Positions 7,026 through 11,544 of a stretch of DNA of 11,544 bases are shown piece by piece. The DNA lies in contig JBEBIT010000085.1 of assembly GCA_040080215.1 (NCBI GenBank), forward strand, positions 1 to 11,544. The letters run 5' to 3'. Both the position numbers and the translations under genes were made by a program. Every line of letters starts with the position of its first letter. The stretch's first letter is position 1. The notes below the pieces were generated by a model. That model did not search any database. It was not told the origin of the DNA and saw nothing but the letters and a program-made list of their open reading frames with translations. The DNA is from CAIUGU01 sp040080215 (lineage in GTDB: Bacteria; Pseudomonadota; Gammaproteobacteria; Steroidobacterales; Steroidobacteraceae).

Positions 7026-7946
7026 ATGTGGTTTAAAAATCTCATTCTCTATCGCCTTACCTCCCCCTGGACCTTAAGCAGCGCGGAACTCGAACAGCAA
7101 CTGGCCGGACGCCCCCTAACTGCGTGTAATGGCTTTGAGCTGCAGACCCGTGGCTGGGTGGCGGTCAACGGCGAGGAGCGCCTGTTGCATACCCAGGGCC
7201 AGCAGCACCTGCTCGCGATGGGCATTAACCAGAAGCTGCTGCCGGGCTCGATCATCAGCCAGGTCGCAAAGGAGCGCGCCGCCGGAATGGCTGTCGAGCA
7301 GGGCTTTCCGGTCGGCCGCAGGCAGATGCGTGAGCTCAAGGAACGCGTCGCAGACGAGTTGCGCGGCCGGGCGCTGACCAAGCGCAGCGTGCTCAATGCC
7401 TGGCTCGACGCGGAGAACGGCTGGCTGATCGTGGACACACCGAGCGTCGCGCGGGCTGAAGAACTGGTCCAGACGTTGAGAGACACGCTCGGCAGCCTCT
7501 CGGTCACGCTGCTGGAAACCGAACGATCGCCGTCGGTATCGATGGGCGCGTGGTTGATGTTCGGCGAGGTCCCGGGCCGTTTCCAGATCGAGCAGGACCT
7601 GGAACTGCAGTCGGTGAAGGATCCGCGGTCGATGATCCGTTACGTACAGCACCCGCTCGAGAGCAAGGAAGTGCAGAAGCAGATCTCCTCCGGAAAGAGC
7701 GTGACGCGGTTGGGCTTAAGCTGGAGCGACCGGGTGTCGTTCCAGCTCAATGCCAAGCTCGAGATCAAGCGCGTGCAGTTCCTGGACGTCATCACGGAAC
7801 GCGATGACAGCACCACCGAGGACGCGGCCGAGAAGTTCGAGATCGACTTCACGCTGATGACCGGCGAACTCGGAGCGCTGCTCAAGGAACTCGTGGACAT
7901 GCTCGGTGGCGAAGCCCGGCAGGACGGCGACCGGGCAGCAGCCTGA
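7026..7946 (+). CDS. rdgC: Recombination-associated protein RdgC
   Basis: RdgC is a ring-shaped, largely sequence-independent DNA-binding protein that in Escherichia coli restrains RecA-driven recombination and becomes important in some replication-repair mutants. The 306-residue product has the usual length (about 300). It starts with the family signature MWFKNLILYRLT and ends with the conserved FEIDFTLMTGELGALLKEL segment near 276-294, and a region near 220-260 (SGKSVTRLGLSWSDRVSFQL) matches the family core. The start is fixed by the signature, although the preceding bases contain no clear Shine-Dalgarno sequence. The gene is transcribed away from receptor copy 2 and is followed after 74 bases by the DUF2058 gene in the same direction, possibly co-transcribed. 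Confidence 0.95.
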   Translation: MWFKNLILYRLTSPWTLSSAELEQQLAGRPLTACNGFELQTRGWVAVNGEERLLHTQGQQHLLAMGINQKLLPGSIISQVAKERAAGMAVEQGFPVGRRQMRELKERVADELRGRALTKRSVLNAWLDAENGWLIVDTPSVARAEELVQTLRDTLGSLSVTLLETERSPSVSMGAWLMFGEVPGRFQIEQDLELQSVKDPRSMIRYVQHPLESKEVQKQISSGKSVTRLGLSWSDRVSFQLNAKLEIKRVQFLDVITERDDSTTEDAAEKFEIDFTLMTGELGALLKELVDMLGGEARQDGDRAAA

Positions 7947-8020
7947 TCGTAATGTCCCGGATGCACCCTGCCCTTCGTCCCGCTACTATCCACTCCTGAT
8001 CTTTCTCACTGGTTACTGCC

Positions 8021-8566
8021 ATGTCCCTGTCATTGCGCGAACAGCTTCTCGCGGCCGGCCTTGTCACCAAGAAACAGGTGCAGAAGACCGAGCTTGAGCA
8101 GAAGCAGCAACAACACGGCCAGAAGAAGAAGCAACTGCCACCCCCACCTGACAAGCAGGCGGAGGCGCAGCGCGCCATGGCAGCCAAGGCAGCTCGTGAT
8201 GCCGAACTCAACCGGGTGCAACGGGAAAAGGCCGAGCGCAAGGCGCGGCGCGCCGAGATCCGGCAGATCGTCGAACAGAACCGGATCCCGCGTATCGAGA
8301 GCGAGGACTTCTTCAACTTCGTCGACGGCAACAAGATCCACCGCTTTGCCGTGAACCCGGAAGTGCGCGAACGGATTTTGAAAGGCTCACTCGCAATCGT
8401 GCGCCACAACGGCTTCTATGCCCTCGTGCCGGCGGAGATAGCTGAACGCGTGCGCGAACGCGATGCCACGTTCGTCGTGGCGCTCGACCAGCCCTCCCCC
8501 ACCGCGCCGCCGGCGGAAGACGATCCTTATAAAGACTTCGTCGTCCCCGACGACCTCGTCTGGTAG
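8021..8566 (+). CDS. DUF2058 family protein (YaiL-like)
   Basis: The 181-residue product resembles the DUF2058 family, whose E. coli member YaiL is about the same size and is annotated as a nucleoprotein or polynucleotide-associated protein without an established function. It begins with MSLSLREQLLAAGLVTKKQ, typical of the family. A highly charged Lys/Arg/Gln/Glu-rich stretch follows (about 17-95, probably helical or coiled coil, with a proline run at 40-43). A compact C-terminal part contains NFVDGNKIHRFAVNPEVRERI. The C terminus is acidic and ends in DDLVW. It is cytoplasmic, with no signal peptide or membrane segment. No strong ribosome-binding site is visible. It converges on the dioxygenase operon, and the hairpin at 8595-8616 lies between them. 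Nucleic-acid binding is inferred from the basic region and family name only. Confidence 0.9.
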   Translation: MSLSLREQLLAAGLVTKKQVQKTELEQKQQQHGQKKKQLPPPPDKQAEAQRAMAAKAARDAELNRVQREKAERKARRAEIRQIVEQNRIPRIESEDFFNFVDGNKIHRFAVNPEVRERILKGSLAIVRHNGFYALVPAEIAERVRERDATFVVALDQPSPTAPPAEDDPYKDFVVPDDLVW

Positions 8567-8586
8567 CCGCCTCGCGCGGCTCGGGG

Positions 8587-8616
8587 AAAAAAGAGGGCGG
8601 CCTTTGCGGGCCGCCC
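8587..8616 (-). terminator. Rho-independent terminator of dioxygenase operon
   Basis: GGGCGGCC (8595-8602) and GGCCGCCC (8609-8616) form an 8-bp GC stem with a 6-base loop. On the minus strand it is followed by TCTTTTTT (8594-8587), a strong intrinsic terminator 41 bases past the large-subunit stop. The plus strand lacks a T run after the stem, so it is probably less effective for the DUF2058 gene. Its position marks the 3' end of the four-gene operon. Confidence 0.92.
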
Positions 8617-8657
8617 AAATCCCTTGGGGGAGAGATCAGCAGGAAATCAACAGTCGC

Positions 8658-9665
8658 TCAGAACTCGACCGGGTACGGCTTCAGCTTGCCGGTCTCGTAC
8701 ATGTCGGGCAGCTCAGGCGTGGCGTTCTCCCACACCAGCAGCATCGAGCGCTTGCGGGAGAAGCCCTGGTGACGGATGTCGGCGGGCATCGCAGCGACGT
8801 CGCCCGGCTTCATCGTGAGCTTGGCGCGGGGCAGGCCCGTCTCCTTGTCCTCGACTTCCCATTCGATTTCATCCGAGAACTGCACGAACCACTCGACGCG
8901 GTCATTGCCGTGCTTGATCGGCAGGATGTATTCCTCGGTGGTCGGGCAGAACAGGCTTCGACCGCACACTGACGACACCGACGGATTCCACGTGACGTCG
9001 GAACGCGAGAGGTACGCGAACAGGTTCATCGCGTGGATCTCGTTCTCGAACCCGGGCGCCGCGTTCACCACCGGCTCCTCCTGCGTGACGTCCGCGAAAG
9101 CGCGGTTGATCGGATAGCCGTTGGCGTCAGTGCGCAGCTCGGCGTCGCCGGGCAGTCCGGGCATGCGCTTGCACGACTGACGCTGACGGTCGATCGCCGC
9201 ATCGTTGTTGCCGCGCTTCTTGCCGACCCAGGCCTTGCCTGTCTCCTCGGGCGCCGCGAACGGATCGAAGCCTTCGTTGGTCCAGTCTGCGAGGATGGCC
9301 TTGAAGGTCGCGAGGATCTCGGGGGTCTCGAACTGCTCGACGAGGTCGAGGCCACGCTCGTGATAGGCGGGCGCGTACCGGCCGGCATACATGTCGACCT
9401 TGCCGTAGCGGTTGCGCGTGCCGATCATCGAGTCGAAGTTCACCCAGCCGTAGAAGAAGCCCCACGCCACATCGCGCATCATCGCGGTCAGGAACGCATC
9501 CGCCGACATGATGTGCGTCATGGTCTTGCCCTTGACGACCCAGTCGATGTGCGCGAAGTACTCGTCGCGCCGGAAAGTGAAACTGCCGAGCTTGAAGGTC
9601 CGGTAGCCGGTTTCGTTGCTGGCGGCCGAGGCATTCACCCCGACTTTGGCTGCTGCTGTGCTCAT
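8658..9665 (-). CDS. hapD: Hydroquinone 1,2-dioxygenase, large (catalytic) subunit
   Basis: This is the large subunit of the two-component Fe(II) dioxygenase that opens hydroquinone with O2 to 4-hydroxymuconic semialdehyde in the cytoplasm (family names HapD, PnpD, HqdB). The 335 residues fit the family (about 340). Recognisable segments are TFRRDEYFAHIDW, MRDVAWGFFYGWVNFDS, DWTNEGFDPFAAPEETG, YLSRSDVTWNPSV, LFCPTTEEYILPI and DIRHQGFSRKRSMLLVWEN. The proposed iron ligands are present: H252, N254 and E258 in KHGNDRVEW, plus H299 in DIRHQG. Their spacing (0, +2, +6, +47) matches what I recall for PnpD, and E244 sits where a substrate-contacting Glu is expected. GGGAGA lies eight bases before ATG 9665. 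It is the last gene of the operon, 46 bases after the small subunit. Substituted hydroquinones are possible substrates. Confidence 0.88.
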   Translation of the reverse strand: MSTAAAKVGVNASAASNETGYRTFKLGSFTFRRDEYFAHIDWVVKGKTMTHIMSADAFLTAMMRDVAWGFFYGWVNFDSMIGTRNRYGKVDMYAGRYAPAYHERGLDLVEQFETPEILATFKAILADWTNEGFDPFAAPEETGKAWVGKKRGNNDAAIDRQRQSCKRMPGLPGDAELRTDANGYPINRAFADVTQEEPVVNAAPGFENEIHAMNLFAYLSRSDVTWNPSVSSVCGRSLFCPTTEEYILPIKHGNDRVEWFVQFSDEIEWEVEDKETGLPRAKLTMKPGDVAAMPADIRHQGFSRKRSMLLVWENATPELPDMYETGKLKPYPVEF

Positions 9666-9711
9666 CTGTTGTCTCCCAGGAATTGATGGATACTCAAGTT
9701 CGTTGTTCGGC

Positions 9712-10212
9712 TTACTGGTAGCAGATCTCGCCCCACTTCTCGACGGTGAGATCGCCCTTGATGGTCTGCATGATCATTGCGCCCGTCTTGAGCGCGGTGA
9801 AGCGGTAGGCCGAGCCGACAGGCAGCAGGGCCTGGTGGCCGCGCTTGCAGATCACATGGCCCATCACCTTGCCTGCGGGCGTGCCCTTGACGGCCACGGC
9901 GCCTTCCTTGCCGGGCGCCACGACGCTGTTCGGCGCGTCGAGCTTGATGAAATCGATGCGGACCTCGCCGTCCATCACGACCACGACTTCATCATGTGCC
10001 GCTGCAAACCACGTGGAGACGCCTTCTGCGCGGACCGCTTCGATGACGTACTCGACGTTCACGGCAACAGCGACCTTCTCGTAGGGCTTCGACTTCGAGG
10101 CCACGTCGAAGACGTTCGAGAACACGTAGTACTTCGGATTGTCGTTGACGATCTCAAGGGACCCTTTGGTGTAGTCCTTGAGGGAGGCGAAGACAGTCTG
10201 GTATTCACTCAT
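9712..10212 (-). CDS. hapC: Hydroquinone 1,2-dioxygenase, small subunit
   Basis: The 166-residue protein (about 18 kDa) matches the small subunit of hydroquinone dioxygenase (HapC, PnpC, HqdA), a cupin-like partner of the catalytic subunit encoded next in the operon. Family-like segments are NDNPKYYVFSNVFDVASK, KPYEKVAVAVNVEYVIEAVR and WFAAAHDEVVVVMDGEVRIDF, the last with the H-x-E-to-G-E pattern of a cupin strand. No signal peptide or membrane segment is seen, in line with a cytoplasmic complex. AGAGAGA lies about ten bases before ATG 10212, a fair ribosome-binding site. The order small then large, with nothing between them, matches known hapCD and pnpCD loci. The identification rests on similarity recalled from the family and on the stronger large-subunit match. 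Confidence 0.85.
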   Translation of the reverse strand: MSEYQTVFASLKDYTKGSLEIVNDNPKYYVFSNVFDVASKSKPYEKVAVAVNVEYVIEAVRAEGVSTWFAAAHDEVVVVMDGEVRIDFIKLDAPNSVVAPGKEGAVAVKGTPAGKVMGHVICKRGHQALLPVGSAYRFTALKTGAMIMQTIKGDLTVEKWGEICYQ

Positions 10213-10265
10213 GACGTTGATCTCTCTTGATGGTCTGGAATGCAGTTGTCAGGTTCTCGCATGGA

Positions 10266-10757
10266 TCAGAGCAGTGCCGTGAACGACGGCATCATGCGGC
10301 CGGCGACGATGACGGCCGCCCACAGGAACAGGGACAGGCCGCAAATGACCTTGGCCACCTGCGGGGCGTCGGTGTCCGGGCCCCAGCTCGCGATGTCCTT
10401 GGCTACCGCCACTTCGAACCACAATGCGTTGAGGCCGGCGAATACCAGGAACACCATCTTGAACTGGAAGGCCGTGTTGTTGCCGTAGCCGACCGGGTCC
10501 GCAAGGAAGAACAGCACGCCGGACACGACGTTGATGCCGAGTCCGAGGAACACGAGCGGCAGCAGCTTGTGGAACGGCTTGACGGTGAGGCCCTTGCCGA
10601 CGCCGAGCACGCGGAGGTCGAGGACCGCGATGCCGCCCACCAGCAGCGCAAGGCCGATGAAGTGGAGTGTCTCCAGCGTCGGGAACAACACGAGGTTGGT
10701 GGATACGGTATGGCCGATCGAGGTACCGGCCATCGACTTCAGGAATTCTTGATACAT
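10266..10757 (-). CDS. Four-helix membrane protein B, dioxygenase operon
   Basis: The 163-residue integral membrane protein has four predicted helices near 21-47, 62-86, 98-119 and 134-156. I do not recognise a proven function; it may belong to a DUF6644-type family of small membrane proteins. It aligns almost without gaps to the upstream neighbour (10812-11297). Shared positions include H32 in LHFIGLALLVG, P61-F62-x-K64, N76 and G80 in INVVSG, D87, K100, W146 and VAGR (R154). Polar residues kept inside hydrophobic helices suggest cofactor, quinone or proton binding rather than a plain anchor. GAGAGA precedes ATG 10757. It lies 53 bases before the dioxygenase small subunit, so co-transcription is very likely. 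Transport of hydroquinone or coupling to the quinone pool are guesses. Confidence 0.78.
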   Translation of the reverse strand: MYQEFLKSMAGTSIGHTVSTNLVLFPTLETLHFIGLALLVGGIAVLDLRVLGVGKGLTVKPFHKLLPLVFLGLGINVVSGVLFFLADPVGYGNNTAFQFKMVFLVFAGLNALWFEVAVAKDIASWGPDTDAPQVAKVICGLSLFLWAAVIVAGRMMPSFTALL

Positions 10758-10811
10758 GGTCTTGTCTCTCGTGATTTGTGCGTGATCGTTACGTTGGTGC
10801 GTGGCGGACGA

Positions 10812-11297
10812 TCAGGTCCCGCCCGCGTACACGAGATAGGCGATGAGCCGGCCTGCAACCACCGCCATCAGCCATGCGAACAGGGAGATCTTTGCGTAGG
10901 TCTTGGTGCCGGCAGAGGGCTCGGTAATGCCGCTTGCGGGGTTCAGCACCGTCTTGCTGACATGGACCGCGAAGCCGAGGCCGACCGCGATCGACGTCAT
11001 CTTGATCCAGAAGGTCCAGCTGTAGAAATCCTTCACGGCATCCGCCATGAACAGCACGATGCCGGAGACGAGGTTCACGGCGAAGCCCCACCAGATGAAC
11101 GGCATGAATTTCCGGAACGGCGCATAGGGCTGGCTCGGCATGAACCCGAGCACCTTGAGCGCGATGACCGTCAGCAAGCCAACCAGGAGCGCGAGTCCGA
11201 GCGAATGGAAGGACAGCACGATCGGATAGCCGCGAATCGAGCCGAGCACCCATTGCGAGAGCGCTGTTTCTTCCAGGGATCTGAGGAATGCTTCCAT
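10812..11297 (-). CDS. Four-helix membrane protein A, dioxygenase operon
   Basis: This is the first gene of the minus-strand operon, encoding 161 residues with four predicted helices near 24-50, 62-86, 93-114 and 135-157. It is a paralogue of the next gene, sharing H31 in FHSLGLALLVG, P60-F61-x-K63, N75 and G79 in VNLVSG, D86, K99, W142 and VAGR (R150). The pair could form a heterodimer. There is no lipobox and no cleavable signal; the N terminus is amphipathic. The Shine-Dalgarno sequence is weak (AGG 15 bases before ATG 11297). The gene lies 54 bases ahead of its paralogue and opposite the FNR-like gene. A site resembling an FNR box is centred about 70 bases upstream of its start codon. Function is unknown; the context suggests a role beside hydroquinone oxidation. 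Confidence 0.78.
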   Translation of the reverse strand: MEAFLRSLEETALSQWVLGSIRGYPIVLSFHSLGLALLVGLLTVIALKVLGFMPSQPYAPFRKFMPFIWWGFAVNLVSGIVLFMADAVKDFYSWTFWIKMTSIAVGLGFAVHVSKTVLNPASGITEPSAGTKTYAKISLFAWLMAVVAGRLIAYLVYAGGT

Positions 11298-11358
11298 TTT
11301 ATTTCTGGCCTGTTGTTGGACGGGACGCTTACACGCTAAGGCAGGCGCCTTTTCGCGG

Positions 11359-11376
11359 GGTTGATGATCGTCAACC
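11359..11376. promoter_or_regulatory. FNR/CRP-family operator between divergent genes
   Basis: GGTTGATGATCGTCAACC contains TTGAT-GATC-GTCAA, nine of ten defined bases of the FNR consensus TTGAT-N4-ATCAA, with perfect 6-bp outer arms. Its centre is 11367.5. Placed at -41.5, the usual activating position, it would give a start near 11409 on the plus strand, with CATAAC (11398-11403) within a base of the expected -10. On the minus strand the start would be near 11326, with only a poor -10 (TAGCGT). It could therefore control the regulator, the operon or both. Confidence 0.6.
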
Positions 11377-11467
11377 GCGGGCCATTCTGGGAATGCGCAT
11401 AACCTGAAGGTGCATACGGGTATCCACGATGTCTGCGGCAGCGGGTGCGCGTGTATGTTGCAGTGCC

Positions 11468-11544
11468 ATGCGTACTTCTACTGTGCCCAGACCGCAGAGC
11501 CCGCCCCGGCGTGAGATCGATTGCGCGGATTGCCCCGCGGGCCT
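11468..11544 (+). CDS. N-terminal fragment, probable FNR-type regulator (cut by window end)
   Basis: Only 25 codons and two bases are visible. The product starts MRTSTVPRPQSPPRRE and continues IDCADCPAG. Cysteines at residues 19 and 22 (CxxC) sit almost exactly where E. coli FNR has its first two Fe-S ligands (C20, C23). The third and fourth would lie beyond the window. An alternative in-frame ATG at 11429 would add 13 residues, including two more Cys; a GGG eight bases before it gives a weak ribosome-binding site. I prefer 11468 for its fit to FNR length. The gene is divergent from the dioxygenase operon and shares with it the site at 11359-11376. If correct, it would be a cytoplasmic O2- or redox-sensing activator. 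Other CxxC proteins remain possible because no sensor or helix-turn-helix domain is visible. Confidence 0.45.
   Translation, partial: MRTSTVPRPQSPPRREIDCADCPAG

Noticed and set aside
6758..7045. N-terminal extension of receptor copy 2 by 96 codons
   Set aside because: The extension crosses the promoter region and even the rdgC start, has no signal-peptide character, and is not matched in copy 1. The signal peptide begins at 6757.
10227..11339. 370-codon plus-strand open frame opposite the two membrane protein genes
   Set aside because: It is rich in His, Glu, Arg and Gln with no domain, and it covers two minus-strand genes with ribosome-binding sites, predicted helices and mutual homology.
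11359..11376. The GGTTGA/TCAACC inverted repeat read as a terminator
   Set aside because: No T run follows on either strand, and it lies between divergent start codons, where an operator is more likely.
1..11544. CRISPR arrays, tRNA or rRNA genes, insertion sequences or transposases
   Set aside because: I saw no spaced direct repeats, no tRNA-like cloverleaf, no rRNA signature and no transposase-like product. The repeats present are explained by the receptor duplication and the short array at the left edge.

Overview
The window is GC-rich bacterial chromosome, most likely from a gammaproteobacterium with many TonB-dependent receptors. RdgC and a DUF2058 (YaiL-type) protein are both mainly proteobacterial and typical of gammaproteobacteria. 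The receptors start their mature region with the TonB-box sequence EEIIVTAERR, common in Steroidobacter/Nevskiales-like and marine gammaproteobacteria. Genus cannot be set from this window alone.

Layout. (1) 1-1103: dinB (DNA polymerase IV) on the plus strand, preceded by three perfect copies of an 8-bp repeat. (2) 1107-6936: two complete TonB-dependent receptor transcription units, head to tail on the minus strand. Each has the same upstream element, leader, ribosome-binding region, receptor gene and terminator. The two receptors are about 89% identical over their first 150 residues but diverge in the predicted outer loops, and the 28-bp terminator hairpins are identical. (3) 7026-8566: rdgC and a DUF2058 gene on the plus strand. 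(4) 8587-11297: a four-gene minus-strand operon that encodes two related four-helix membrane proteins and then the small and large subunits of a two-component hydroquinone 1,2-dioxygenase (HapCD/PnpCD/HqdAB type). It ends at a strong hairpin terminator. (5) 11298-11544: a divergent promoter region with a near-consensus FNR-type site, then the first codons of a plus-strand gene whose product carries a CxxC pair placed as in the Fe-S cluster region of FNR.

How the parts may work together. The dioxygenase would open hydroquinone with O2 to 4-hydroxymuconic semialdehyde in the cytoplasm. The two co-transcribed membrane proteins may serve substrate movement, quinone/redox coupling or protection, but this is inference. 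The divergent FNR-like regulator and the site between the two start codons suggest oxygen- or redox-dependent control of an oxygen-consuming ring-cleavage step. Enzymes for the next steps (semialdehyde dehydrogenase, maleylacetate reductase) are not in the window. The receptors are separated from the dioxygenase operon by two housekeeping-type genes, so a shared substrate is possible but not shown. The most distinctive features are the regulator/membrane-pair/dioxygenase cluster and the duplicated receptor units with conserved control elements.
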